NCBI GenBank assembly: GCA_902806565.1
Contig: CADCXA010000041.1
Span: forward strand, 186,001-250,000
Source: Hypoxylon rubiginosum
Lineage: Eukaryota > Ascomycota > Sordariomycetes > Xylariales > Hypoxylaceae
Length of the DNA stretch: 64,000 bases
Reading direction: 5' to 3'
Notes under the pieces: generated by a model
What the model was told of the DNA's origin: nothing
Seen by the model: the letters and a program-made list of their open reading frames with translations, nothing else
Database searches by the model: none
Program-made: the position numbers and the translations under genes
Part shown: in pieces, positions 44,985 to 58,394 of the stretch
How the letters are laid out: each line of letters begins with the position of its first letter
How positions within the stretch are numbered: position 1 is the first letter of the stretch

Positions 44985-47136
44985 AAATAATAATATTATT
45001 TATATAAACTTTAATAAATCTTTTAAATAATAAAGACTATTAATTTATAAAATATTAAATAAATGTTAACGAATTTTAAAAACCTATAAAATAAATATTA
45101 AATACTTTTATTTTTTTAAAAAAACCACTATTATTTTATATTAATAATATATAATTATTAAAAATTAGTAAAAAAACATTAAGTTATTAATAACGTTAAA
45201 AATTCTTTTATTTTTTATATATTATATAATTTCTTTTTATTATAATAAAAAATAAATGTTAAATAATATGTTTTTATTAAATGCTTTAAAATTAATTACT
45301 ATGTAACTTTTTTTATAATTATTAATTATTTTTTATATAATAAAATAAAGATAAATAAATAAAATTAACCTTTTTATTTATTTTATTTTATTTTTTTTAT
45401 ATAATTTATTAAAAATCTTATTAAGAAATTTTTAATTTTTAATATTTAAAGGATAAACTTTTTTTAACTTATATTTATTTTATTAATTTTTAATAAAATT
45501 TATTATTATTTTTTTGTTTTTTAATATTTTTATTATATTTTTATTATTTTAAATATTATATTTATTAATTAATATATTTAGTTTTTTAATAAATAAGAAA
45601 TTATTATTAATATAATAAACTTTTTATTTAAATATAATTATTAATATATTTTTAAGCTTAATTATATTTAAAAATAACGTTATAAATTTTATATAATTTT
45701 TTTTTTAATTTTAAAGCTTTTTTATATATTTTTTATAGTTATTAAATCGGATTTAAATACCTTTTTTAAATTTACCGATATATTAAATTTTATAAAGAAA
45801 AAATCGGCCTTATTAATAAAATTAACGTTTTTAATTATTATTTAAATTATATTAAATTTTTTTTATATTATTTTAATATAACTTTTATTTAAAATTTTAT
45901 TTATATAGTTTAATTTTTATTTTTAATTAATTAATATTAATTAGTTAATATAATTAATATAAATTACTATTTTAATAAAATTTATAATATAAATATTATA
46001 TATTATTTTTAGTAATATTAAAATAAATATATAATTATAATTTTTATTTAATTTAATATAATAAACCGGGATTAACCTAGTAATTTTTAATAAAATAATA
46101 ATATATTATATAATTATAATTTGTTTTTTATTATTACGTTTTTAATAAAATTAAATTAATAGTTTAATAATAAAATAAAATTTTAAAGTTATATATTTAT
46201 ATAAATAATTAAATATAATATTATATTTATTATAAAATTTATTATTAAATAATAAATTTAACGTTAAATATTTATTATAAATTTATATTTTTATTTTAAT
46301 TTAAATTAATTATTATATTTTATTATAATAATTAATAATAAAATTAACTATAAATTTTATTTTTTTTATTATAAATATTTTATTAATTATTTTATTTATA
46401 ATAATTAGTTTTTTTAGTTTAAATATATTATATTTTCTAATAAACTTATTAAGTTAAACTTAATTTATTATATAATAAAATATTTTATTATTAATATATA
46501 ATATTAATTTCTTATTATTATTTAATATATTAATTTCTAAAAAAAAATATTATATTAATATATTATTATAAACTTTTTAATATTAATATTACGTTAATTA
46601 TTTTAACGTTATTAATAATTAAAACTTTATTTTATAAAAATTTATTATTAGATTATATTAAGTTTATAAAAAAAATATTAAATATATTTTTTATAATAAG
46701 TTTTTTATATATTAACTTTAATTATTTAAATTTAAATAAGTTATTAAATTAAGATTTATATAATTTATATTTTTTTAGTTTAAATAATATATAAGAATTA
46801 ATAAAGATATATTTAAAATATTTATTATAAAATTTAAATAATTTTTTATATTTAAAATATATTTTTCTTTTAATATTTTTATTATTTATTTATTAAAATG
46901 TTAAATAATTAAAATTATTATTAAAATTTTTATTTATTTCCTTAAAATTGTTTATTATAATATAGTTATTTATTTTAAATATATTCTTTTTTTTTTAATT
47001 AAAATTATTTTATTTATATATTATTTTATTAATAATATAATTATTTTTTTTTTATTAATATAAATTTATTAACGTTAATAACGTTTTAAAAATTAATAGT
47101 TTTTTTAATAATAATAAACGTAAGGTTTGTTAAAAT

Positions 47137-47241
47137 TATAATAAAAATAATTTAAATTATTATAAAAATAATTTAAATTACTATAAAAATAATTTAATTT
47201 GTTATAAAAATAATTTAATTTATTATAAAAGTAATTTAATT
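47137..47241. repeat. 21-bp minisatellite, five copies
   Basis: The unit is close to TATTATAAAAATAATTTAAA plus T, five times head to tail (105 bp). A 21-bp unit keeps a reading frame, so it may be the remains of a heptad-coding stretch in a lost gene. Confidence 0.75.
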
Positions 47242-47772
47242 TGTTTTTAATGTTATTATATTTATTATTTTTATTTTTAGTTTTATTATTTTTATTTTTA
47301 ATAAAGTGGTTATTAATATATTTTTTTTTATTTTAGTAATTTTTATTATAAAAGTTTCTTTAAAAAATATTATTAATTAAGTTTATATTATTATTTAATA
47401 GTTTTTAATTTAAAATGGTTTTATTAAAATTATTAAAAAAGGTTTTAAATTAGTTAGTAATTATTTTATTAAGTAATATTAAGTTTTTAATAAGTTGTTT
47501 ATTAATATTTATTTTTAACGTTAGGTTTTTTTTTTTAAATATTAAAAGATTTAATTATTATATTTTTTAATATTAATTTAAATAAATTAAATAATTATTA
47601 AGTTTTATATTTATTAATATAATTATTATTAAAGTAAATTATTTATTTAAAACTTAATAAATAAAATTAATTTAAATACTAGTTTTTATTAAGTTAATTA
47701 TATAATAAAATTAAATTAATTTTATTATTTAAGTTTATATGTTTTTATTTTAAAAATAATTTTATTTTATAT

Positions 47773-48094
<322 letters not shown>

Positions 48095-48307
48095 CTAAAT
48101 TTATAATTATTAAGTTTAAATAAGCCTTAAAAAAAATTTCAAGATATATATATTAATAATTTCCTTATAACTTTTCTTTTTATATTTAATATCTATATTT
48201 TATAACTTTTTTTTTTATATTTAATATTTATACTTTTTTATATATAACCAGCGCTTTAATTAATTTAATATTATTTTAAATCTTTTTTTTTAAAACTTTA
48301 ATATTTA

Positions 48308-48475
48308 AAATTTAACTTAAACTTAAATTTAAATTTAAACTTAAATTTAAATTTATAAATTTAAATTTATAGATTTAAACTTATTAATTTAAATTTATTA
48401 ATTTAAACTTATTAACTTAAATTTAAACTTATAAACTTAAATTTATTAATTTAAATTTATTAATTTAAATTTAAA
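48308..48475. repeat. AAATTTA-type minisatellite
   Basis: Imperfect tandem 6-14-bp units of the form TTAAATTTATTAATTTAAAC spanning about 170 bp, most C residues in the AAAC context. Confidence 0.65.
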
Positions 48476-49040
48476 AAAGTAATTATATAAAGCTTTTTAA
48501 GTTTTAAAGTTATTTTTTTATACTTAATTTTTACTTAATATTTTACTTAATATTTTAAATATTTAATATTTTTATAATTAATATTTTAATAATTAAAATC
48601 TTATAAATCTTAATTAATTAATATTTTATAACTGGTATTTTATTTAATATTTTATTTAATATCTTATTTAATTAATATTTTATAATTAGTATTTTATAAT
48701 TAATATTTTATATAATTAATAAATATTATTTATAACTAATAATATTATATATAAATTAATTAATATTATAATAACTTAATTAATAGGTATTATATTAATT
48801 TAATTAATAAATATTATAAATAATTTTACTTATAAATATTTAAGGATTTTTTAATATATAAGTTTTAATATAATAAAAAAGAAAAAAATAATAAAAAAAA
48901 ATAAAAAGCTTTAGGATTTTTATATTTAAAAGCTTATAATATTTATTTTAATTAGTGTAATATTAAGCTATTATATTAATTAAAACAAACAATTTTTTTA
49001 AAACTATAGTTATATAAATTTAAATTTAAATTAAATATTA

Positions 49041-49218
49041 ATTATAATAAAATATAACTTTAATATTTTATAATTAAAAGTTATTATAAATAATAATAAA
49101 TATAAAAAATATATTAAAAATATATTAATTAATATAAATATTTAATTAATATTAAAACACCGTATATAATAAAAATAATATTTAAGAAAAAAGCTATTTT
49201 ATTATAATATTTAAATAA
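49041..49218 (+). repeat. 178-bp direct repeat, right copy
   Basis: The partner of 47773-47950, starting 1268 bp downstream. It is followed by unique AT-rich sequence rather than the TAAA array. Confidence 0.78.
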
Positions 49219-52200
49219 GCTATATAATAAGCTTAAACTATATATAACTTAAAATATTATATAATATTTTAACACCTTAATATCTTAATTTTATTATAAT
49301 ATTTAATATTTTAAATTATATAAATAACTTTTTTATATAATAAATTAAATTATTTAATATAATTTAACGTTTAATAAAAAAAAGTTAAATAATTTATTAA
49401 GTTATAATTTTACCACAGTATAATTTATAAACTTAACTTTAAATTTTATTTTATTTAATATTATTAATATTAATAGTTTATTATATTATTTTAATAAAAA
49501 ACTAAACGAAATAATAAATTATCTTTTTATTAAAATAAGTAATTTCATTTTTTTTATATAACTTAAAATAATTTAAATAAAAGTAGTTAATATTTATAAG
49601 TTTTTAACTATTAAAATCTTATTTATATTAAATAATAATATATTAAATTTATTAATTTTAAGTAATTTTTTTTATTATAATATTAAGTAATTTAATTTAT
49701 ATATTATTATATATAATATTAATTATTATTATATATTAATTAATCTTATATTAAGTTTTTATATTAAAAATAAAGTTAATAAGTTTTAAATTTATAAGAT
49801 TTTTATTAAAAACTAATAAATTTAACTTTTTTTTTAATATATTAATAAATATATTATTAATTAGTAAATATTTATTAAAAGATTAGTTTAATATATTTTT
49901 AATTAATAATAAATTATTATTTTTATTTATATAAATTATTTTCTATAATATAATTAATATTAAATATATTTATATTAAAATTAAAATCAATAAATTAATA
50001 GTTTAAATTAATATATTAATATAAATAAGTTTATTAAATATCTAATAAATTTATTTAAACGAAATATAAAAAATAATTAATAATAAAAACATATATTAAT
50101 AATAAATTATTTTTAATTTATTTTATATTATTTAAAATAATTAACATTTTTTTTATATTAATATAATTAAATATTTATTAATATTTATTTATAATAAAAT
50201 TTAAACACTAAGAATATTAATAATTAAGTTCTAGATTTTTTTTAAAAAACTAAATAAAAATATAATAATAATTTTAACTTATAAATTTAATAATATTTAA
50301 TAAAATATATTAAGATTAATTTTAATAATAAAAATTAATAATTAATTAATTATATATAAAAATATTAATATTAGTTTAATTAGTAATAATTTTAATAAAA
50401 TATATAAAATATATAAAGTTATTTTCTTTTTATATTTAAATAAGTTATTAATTAATTAAAGTTTAAATTTCTTATATAAATTAAAATATAAAATTAATAA
50501 AAAAGTTTTAAAAACTTAATAAAAAAAATAAAATATTATTAGTAAAAATAATTTTAAAAATATTAAAACTATTATAATTAATAAAATTATTAAAAAAAGA
50601 TTAATAATATTAAAAAATATAAAGTTAATATATTAAATAGTTTTTAAAAATACTTTTTAAAATTTATAAATGTTTATTACTTATTTAATGTTAAATATTA
50701 ACTGTAATTTTATTAAATTTTAAATAGTTTTTATGTTTTTTAGTAATTTTTTTAATTATATTATTAATAAATTTAATATTTAAATATAAAAAAAAACTTA
50801 ATTAATATTTTATTTAAATAACTTTTATATTATAAAAATATATTATAACGTTATTAAAAACTTAATAATTAATTAAATATTTTTTATTTAAATAATATAA
50901 ATATAATAAAAAAATAAAAATGTTTATTAATTAAAATTAAAATTAATTATAAGTAAAATAAAAAAAAGTAAAATAAATAAATAAATAATAAATTATTTAC
51001 TTTAAAATTATCTTAAAAATTTATTTTATAAGTAAAAAGATTTTTACGTGGTAATAATATATTTTATAAAAAAAATAAAATTAATTAATTAAAATTAAAA
51101 TTAAATTAATATAATATAATTAAAATAAGGCTTTAAATAAGTAAAAATACTACTAATTATAAAAGTTTAAATATATATAAAGCTTATTTTATTAAAAATT
51201 TAAAGTTATAATTAATTATTTAAGGTTTTATAAGTTTTAATTATTTAAATAAACTTGTTTTAAAATATATTTTATTTTAATTTTTAGTATATTTTATTAA
51301 TATAATAAATGTTTTTAACGCTTATTATAAATATAATTTTTTATTTTTAAATTAATAATTAAATTAAATAATTTAATTAAATTTTTAAAGTTTATTTATA
51401 ATTATTTATTAATTATAAAATGGATAATTAAAAAAAATTATTTTTTATAATTAAAATTATTTATAATAATATAGTTTTATTTTTTTTTTATATAACATTT
51501 TTTTATATTAATTATAATTATTATTTTATAATATATAACTTTTTATTTAAAATATTTAAAAACTTAAAAAATTAATTTTACTTTTATTAAATAATTTAAA
51601 TTTAAGAAAATACTTAAAAATATTTTAAATAAAATTAATATTAAATAAAATTTTAAATAAATAAAAAACATATTAAAAATTTTAAATATATTAAAAAACA
51701 GTTAATTATATTAAATATTAAAAATATAAAAATAAAAAAACCTGTAAAAAAACTAAATTAAAAAATATTAAAATTTTTTAAAATTTAAAAAATAATCTTT
51801 TTAATTATTATAAAACTTATATTTTTTAAAAACTAAAAAATTTATAATTTATTTTATGTTTTTTTTATTAAATCTTATTATATTAATAATTAAATATTAC
51901 TTAATTTTAATTAAATTTTATAAAAAATAGTTTTAATTAAAATAAAAAACTATTAAATAAAAAAAATAAAAAACTTTATAAAAAATTTAAAAAAAATAAA
52001 ATATTTAATTAAATAAAAAAAAAATTTTATTAAAAAACATTAAATTTAAAAACTTTATAATTATTTATTTAACGAAAAAATTAAATATCTTATTAAAAAC
52101 TTTTATTAGTAATAACTAAAAAAATTTATAAATTTTTATATTTATAAAATAACGTTTTAAAATAAAACTTAAAAATTTTTTTTAATATTATATAATTTAA

Positions 52201-52255
52201 TTTAAATAACTTAATTAATTAAAAAAACTTATAATTAAAAATTTTAATAAATATA

Positions 52256-52526
52256 TATTTTATATATTAATATATAAGTTAATAAAAATTAAATAAATAA
52301 AAATTAAATAAATAAAAATAACTTAAATTAAAATAATAAAATTAATATATATTAATTAAATATTTAAAATAATAATAAAATAAAAATTAAATAATAATTT
52401 TAAAATATAAATAAAACCTTAAATTTTTATTTAAATTAAAAAAAAATAAAAACTTTAAAACCTATAAAAATTATTATATTAAATTAAAATTATTTTAAGT
52501 TTTTAATATAAATTTTTATTATAAAT
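52256..52526 (+). repeat. outer direct repeat, right copy
   Basis: The partner of 31302-31557, about 20.95 kb away. It carries an extra AAATTAAATAAATAAA unit. It ends about 190 bp before the right border of the AT-rich block. Confidence 0.8.
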
Positions 52527-52784
52527 TATAAACTATATTTTTTATTTATATTAATATAATTATATTTAAACTAAATATTTTTTATTTTTTTTATTAAAAT
52601 TTAATATCGTTATTAATAAATAAATAATAATTTAAAAAAATACAAAGCTTAATAAAAATAAAGTATAAATAAAAATAAAGGCTTTAAATTTAATTTAAAA
52701 AAAAGCTATCATATAAACGGTACTTAAGCCCTGCCCTCTATAAACCTAAATTTACATATATACCTTAAATCGACACATTTTACT

Positions 52785-53617
52785 TTATGAGCCGCAAGCT
52801 AAACTCAGGAGCGAGAATATCCCACCAGCAACGCTATTTACAGCTCCTAGGTTGATAGAATTAGTACGTGCTATTAATAGATAAGACCACCGTCAATGTA
52901 GGTAATCACTTATCACTTACCAGCAACTGCACCACCAACGGTGGTGAAAGTGTCACAAAAGCCATCGCTGTCTTTCTCAACCGTCATATCAGCTTGGATG
53001 TTAGGTGGAGCAGCACTGCTCGAATCTGGTGACTGGTAGTTGATCCCCCAATATCTTGGTACCACACACTCATTGATAGTCGTTGCCGTGACTGAATACT
53101 GCATCAGTAAAGCTCGACAATGAGCAGCCCGGTATCAAATAGACTCACTAGGGCAGTAAACGGCCGGATTCGGGCAATCTGACTTGTGAGTAACATCCTT
53201 GCAATCTGCAACGGCTTTGACTGCTCCGCGGAGAGCGTCCAAAAGCCCGTTGTGAATCCAAGTTGGGTAGCTCCCACTTGGATGAATGGTGACTGTGATG
53301 TCGTCCACTTCTCCATTCCCGGCTGCAATAAGCTGGCCGTCTAGAGAAATAACCCCGGTGTCACACATTCCAGAAGTGCTGCACTTGTCGGCAAGGCTAT
53401 CGATGATCTCATCAATGCCTACTGTGCCTAGGGTAATCTTATCATCCGAGACTTGTGCTCAATTAGAATTTGGGCTTCTAATTATTCGTTTCAACTTACA
53501 GATCAACTTGATGTTACCATTGTTGTCGTTAACCCAGTCGCGTTTTGCGACTTGTGAGGGGAGAGCAGAAACGGATGCAACTGCAACAACGAGAAATGAG
53601 AGACTTCGGTAACGCAT
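52785..53617 (-). CDS. secreted protein at the edge of the AT-rich block, unknown family
   Basis: Model: complement(join(52785..52846,52921..53091,53149..53457,53500..53617)), 219 aa, four exons. Introns of 42, 57 and 74 bp close in phase; the second intron uses the acceptor TTCAG at 53092 because the nearer GCAG breaks phase. An alternative Met lies at 53641. The signal peptide MRYRSLSFLVVAVASVSALP is followed by a Lys-Arg (KEX2-type) site at SQVAKR/DWVNDN. The mature part has several cysteines (ADKCSTSGMCDTG, VADCKD, KSDCPNPAVYCP, NECVVPRYWG, DGFCDTF) and a Gly/Ala/Ser-rich C-terminus ending LSLACGS. Family unknown. The stop codon lies about 70 bp from the AT-rich block, yet the coding sequence is intact and not AT-biased. 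Confidence 0.78.
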
Positions 53618-55230
53618 TTTGGCGGGATGTCGTGTGGTCAAGGAATAATAAGCAACCTGGTTTTCGAAGATGAGAGAGATATATTCTTGTGGTGATGGGC
53701 TCTAAAAGCTATTGTTGAGGGTGATTATGTTAACTTATATACCTGGAGACAACGAGCGCCTTGACAACGTTTCTTAACTAGAATCCTGTTCTATCATAGC
53801 CGTCATCGTAATATGCCTGATGCTAGAGGAGGCGTGCAACTTCCCAGCGCAGCAAACAGCGAAAGGTAAAAAATAGAAGTTCATGATGCTATCAATAGAC
53901 ATCCCATGATAATAGTCTTCATCAATTTACCCCTTAATCCCCTTGATCAAGCCTCATCTTGACTAATATGCCTATATTAGGCAGTGGCGTCTACTCGTTA
54001 TTGTGACTTGTGGTGGCTAGACGGCAGTACAGCATGCAGCTGAAATGTAGTGAAACTGAGGATTAATATCTACCTCCCAAGGATGGGAGAGCCTACACGA
54101 CGCTAGCCAGACGCCAATAAGCAGCCACTAATACAGCCCCGAACATTCCACAAGCATGGGCAGAGATAATTATGACCATCAATGACATGATTGGCACGGG
54201 TCCTACAGCCCTTTGAAACCTTTACCGTGGCCCGGCTCGACAGAGCTAGTAGCGGTAGAAATAGGTACATCGAGAATTCACAGCGGCGATATTCAGGACA
54301 ATCCATTCAGCTTTCAAGTAGACGCGCCTTCTATAGGAGTTATTCTGGCTAGTTATTTTAAGCTAATTCGATGCAAATTACTTCATTCAAATCCCCGGGC
54401 CAAATTGCTCTTGTAGCATCAAAACAGATCTTACTATGAGAGCTAGTAGCAAAGGTATCTTGGTGGAAAGGCCTCCAACATGAATTGATTGAATTAGGTT
54501 ACATACCTAATGTACTTCTACTATATATTGTTCGATAGCTATATGGTTTGAAAGCTATTAGTATGGCCACCTACAAAGTACAGCGTTGGCTTGAAAGGGT
54601 ATCACGTGCCCCCTCCGCGGTCACAGAGTAGACTGCTTACCTAACTTATTTACTCGGATAACTTTACAACCAAGGCATGCACTTCTCCTTTTCCGCCTGC
54701 AATCAACCGGACGTCTTATTTCGCCATAGGGGCTAGATGTCTACCTAGTTTAGGTGTTCATGTCATGTGCTATAGGCCCTACGAACCTAAAGATTTCATA
54801 CATTAGTGATAGCTACTTAGAAATTCGCTACAGTCCTCGTTACCAAAAGTTTAGGTGGGTAGGAGGTACTTAGGCAGATAGGGGCTCTTGTCAGCTGAAA
54901 AGGGGCTTCATCACTTGTGGAACATTTGGCAGAAAAATATGCGCTGTAATTACAGGGGGGCTTAGTGGCTTAGTGAGCATACCATGCTATAACTACAGGT
55001 AAGTTAGTGGGTGAGGGCCCTATCATTGATTTGCAGCTTTGAGCAGCTCCAGCTGACAACAGCTGTCACACACAGCTGAAAAGTGCCCCCCATGGAACAA
55101 ACTTTTGGTAACAAGCGGTGGGAAGCTGCCCCACCTATATGTAACCTACAACTTGGCGTGACATTTCCCTCCCGTTTACGTACTTCCACTCCTTCCACAC
55201 ACTTGTCGTATCGTCGCATTCTCGGCCGCA
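53618..55230. other. 1.6-kb gene-poor region
   Basis: No coding frame is supported. It includes the promoter of the secreted gene on the left and of the MYND gene on the right (pyrimidine-rich near 55165-55205). Confidence 0.5.
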
Positions 55231-56559
55231 ATGCCATCTGGAGCCGACATCACCCTGTATAAGGGCCCCAAAGGATGCCTTAGTCATCGTTGCCCGCTGT
55301 GTCCGTCACGCTCAGCAGCTAGTTCCCACCTTCTTCGATGCGCTGGGTGTCGTGCGTTCAGGTACTGCAGCCGCGAGCACCAGGTCGCCCATAGGCCCCA
55401 GCACAAGTCTGCCTGCACCAAGATCAAGAAAGCTCGTGCCAAGCTCGACCGAGAGGACCACGAAGTCCGCAACGCCACAGAAGACTTCATGACCCCCGCC
55501 AATGCCTTTGAAACCCACGTCGGCAGCTTTTGGGGCATCCTCAATACGCGTGACTACATGCGCGCGCGGCTCGGGTTAGCCCAGGACCTGCTCTTATTAG
55601 GAACCTTGGACGGTGTCGGCGAGGGCGTCGAGCACTTGCGGGATATGCTGAGGCTATGCCGGAGTGACAACTTGGGGATTCGGTACACCGTGCCGGCCGC
55701 CATGCTGCGATTGGATCTCGACCAGGAGTGCTATGATTTCATGAAGTGGTGGGCAACATGTGACCCCGAAGGCGGATACGATTGGGGGGATATGACCTTG
55801 CCGTATCTTAACCTCCACGGAGCCGACGTTCTTGAGGATCCTGGTTTTCTCCTTAGCAACTACCCAGAGATTAATTTCCTCGTTGCTCTTCTAATCTTGA
55901 AGCTGAAGCTTCTCGTTGATATTCGCAATCTAAAGGTCACCCGGAAGATCTTTGCCGGACGCGACTTCCCCTTGGAGCTTCGAGACCAGATCGAGCAGGA
56001 TGTAGTTCGGAGTCCCCTATCCGTTAGAATTCAGAGAGAGCCCTATGCTTCACTCATCAAGACAGAGATGAAGCTTATGAACCATAGCCGCCAGATCGGC
56101 TCAGCCCTTGCTAAAGCTAATCACAACTTCGTGTTCAACCTCTTCGGGCCAGAGGAAGCGCTCCGCGACCATTCCAGTTCATATTCACGCGGCTCCTGGG
56201 AAGAGATGGCCCTCGCAATGCACTACTCGTACGCTGCATGGTGGGAAACGGAAGGCGTCTTGGACCTGTTGAAGGACGCGCTCGCTTGCGCGGCGCGTGA
56301 CTCGGAGCCTGAGATCGAGGACCGGATGAAAAATGAGAGGACCAGAAAGGGGCGGACCGCAGCGGAGCTTCTGGCCGATCTAAGTGTGAACCGGATCTGG
56401 GGATACCTGGATTACGCGGTCGAGAATGCTTCGTACTTAGGCCCTTGGTCCGAGCGGCCCTCCGAGCGGCATACGATGGAGGCTCGGCAGTGTTGGGCGA
56501 AGGCTGTGGCGGAAGAGGCCGAATCTGATGACGAAGCGGGGAGTGATGATGAAGATTAG
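55231..56559 (+). CDS. MYND-type zinc-finger protein
   Basis: Intronless, 442 aa. A MYND finger occupies about residues 16-62: CLSHRCPLCPSR, LLRCAGCRAFRYCSREHQ and HRPQHKSACTKI, with the C-x2-C, C-x2-C, YCS, H and C ligands in order. After it comes a basic helix (KARAKLDREDHEV), then a mostly helical region with FMTPANAFETHVGSFWGILN, AMLRLDLDQECYDFMKWWAT and a long C-terminal part ending in an acidic ESDDEAGSDDED tail. MYND fingers bind proline-rich partners; many fungal members of this layout are uncharacterised and lack a SET domain, as here. The start ATG lies just after a pyrimidine-rich leader. Confidence 0.88.
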   Translation: MPSGADITLYKGPKGCLSHRCPLCPSRSAASSHLLRCAGCRAFRYCSREHQVAHRPQHKSACTKIKKARAKLDREDHEVRNATEDFMTPANAFETHVGSFWGILNTRDYMRARLGLAQDLLLLGTLDGVGEGVEHLRDMLRLCRSDNLGIRYTVPAAMLRLDLDQECYDFMKWWATCDPEGGYDWGDMTLPYLNLHGADVLEDPGFLLSNYPEINFLVALLILKLKLLVDIRNLKVTRKIFAGRDFPLELRDQIEQDVVRSPLSVRIQREPYASLIKTEMKLMNHSRQIGSALAKANHNFVFNLFGPEEALRDHSSSYSRGSWEEMALAMHYSYAAWWETEGVLDLLKDALACAARDSEPEIEDRMKNERTRKGRTAAELLADLSVNRIWGYLDYAVENASYLGPWSERPSERHTMEARQCWAKAVAEEAESDDEAGSDDED

Positions 56560-57352
56560 GAGGCACTTTGGAATCGGTGTGACGCTCAAGAAGGGCCATC
56601 GGGGCGCTGTGATCGAGACCCCGAAAACTAGGAGCCGACTTGAACCTTAACGCCTACCCCTGGCTACATCTCCTAGACTGCATCTCCATGGCAGCTTGAC
56701 TCCGAAACTAGATAGAGTTGCCCTTGTAGTTCGTCAGCATCTCATCTCCAAGCTCGGGAGGGACTGACTGGAAAATACAACTTAGGGAGGACAATGCAGG
56801 AGTCATAACTTGAGTCAAGATCTCTCCAACTGAAGAAAACAAACTTATCACTTCTATCAATGCCCAACTAAATCACAGGATTTCTATGATCACCGACTTA
56901 TAAACGGTAGCATTTGTAATATTCTCGGCGTCGACGAACCTTGGTCCATTCCTCCCAATTGTTGTGATGGTCATTCCGCCCCTTTTGCTCACCCCTATCT
57001 AGACGACCCATTCTCTGTTTTGCGGGCTGGTTCTACAAAAACAGGTCGCGGAGCCTTCTCATATCTTCTGGTTCGTCTTTTCATACGACCTCTTAAAAAT
57101 TAGGATCTTCGATAGATTTCTTTTGTGTTTAAGGGCGTGTTCCGTTTGTCGATTTTGCTGAGCTGTGGTTACGTAAGCAGCCCTGATAATTTAATTCTGA
57201 CGGCTGTGGCCGTCATTCTAAACCCCCTCTGGAACATCATTTGGACACCGCCAGCACGCCGCGTTAGGGTCGGATATTCGTTCCACTACGGATCTTCCTA
57301 AAGCAGTACTCCTAAGTAACAGGTTGCCTAAGCCATTTCACGAACCTGAAGG
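56560..57352. other. intergenic, nothing recognised
   Basis: 793 bp. The right part (57200-57350) is the methyltransferase promoter. No further gene is seen. Confidence 0.5.
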
Positions 57353-58394
57353 ATGGCTGAGACTCCACAGCCGGGACAGGCTCCCACGCGACTTGTCTCT
57401 CACTTCCTCAACCGGTATAAATTGTCCTAATGCGTTGATCTCGAAGCATGTAGCTCACTCTTACACAGCGATCGAAGCAATCAATCATCTGGTTGGGCCG
57501 AGCTCTGGGATACCGACCAAAGCGACTTCTGGGACCGCGGCAAGCCCTCGCCAGCTCTTATCGATTGGATCGAGTCGCAGCCAGAGGTCTTGAGCTCTAC
57601 ATCTAATCGAAGACCAAAGGCACTCATCCCAGTGGGTTTACTTCCCATCCCTTTACCACTATCGGTAGGAGGTTGTACAAGGACTCGTCACTGACGTAAC
57701 TTGAACGAGGCAGGGTTGCGGGAAAGGCTACGACGTCGCCATGCTAGCCCTGCACGGATTCGATGTGTACGGGCTCGACGTATCGCAGAAGGGTATAGAG
57801 ACGGCGCGGGCGTATGCGGAAGCTGAGCTCAGGGAGCCATCTCTTTACAACTTTGCGACCGAGAGTAACGGTAGCCTCGCGGAAAGTTCCATCGGCAGCG
57901 TCAGGTTCATACAGAGCGATTTCTTCCAAAGGGACTGGGAGAAGGAAGTTGCGGCTGAAGGATTTGAAGGGTTCGATTTGATCTACGACTACACCGTGAG
58001 CTTTTCATCACTAACCTAAAGTTCTTATCGGACATAATGTCCTAAGGGAAACTAAACCCCTATTTGTCTCCTGTAGTTCTTATGTGCCCTGCCACCTGAG
58101 ATGCGAAAAGATTGGGCCCGTCGCATGAGCGAGCTTCTCGCCCCAAGCGGAGTCCTCGCATGTCTCGAGTTCCCCTTGTACAAAGATCTCGGAGCTCCGG
58201 GACCGCCCTGGGGGTTGAAGGGAGTTCATTGGAATCTTCTTGCCGAAGGTGGTGATGGAATGATTGGCGAGGAGTCGGCGAATGACACTAGACCCCTGAA
58301 GGGGTCTTTTGATAGAGTGGCCTATTTTCAGCCGCCGCGGTCATATGAAAATGGCAAGGGCACTGACATGTTTAGTTGCTGGAGATTAAAGTAA
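57353..58394 (+). CDS. TPMT-family thiol methyltransferase
   Basis: Model: join(57353..57414,57469..57631,57714..57995,58077..58394), 274 aa, four exons, all phases close. The N-terminal part carries the family motif GWAELWDTDQSDFWDRGKPS followed by PALIDWIES. The AdoMet-binding motif I is ALIPGCGKGYDVAMLALHGF (about residues 72-90) with acidic motif VYGLDVS, then FIQSDFF and LIYDYTFLCALPPEMRKDWA, ending DMFSCWRLK. This is the thiopurine S-methyltransferase superfamily as found in fungi, related to plant halide/thiol methyltransferases. Likely it methylates thiol, thiocyanate or halide ions for detoxification; the exact substrate cannot be read. The protein is soluble, without signal peptide. 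Confidence 0.88.
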
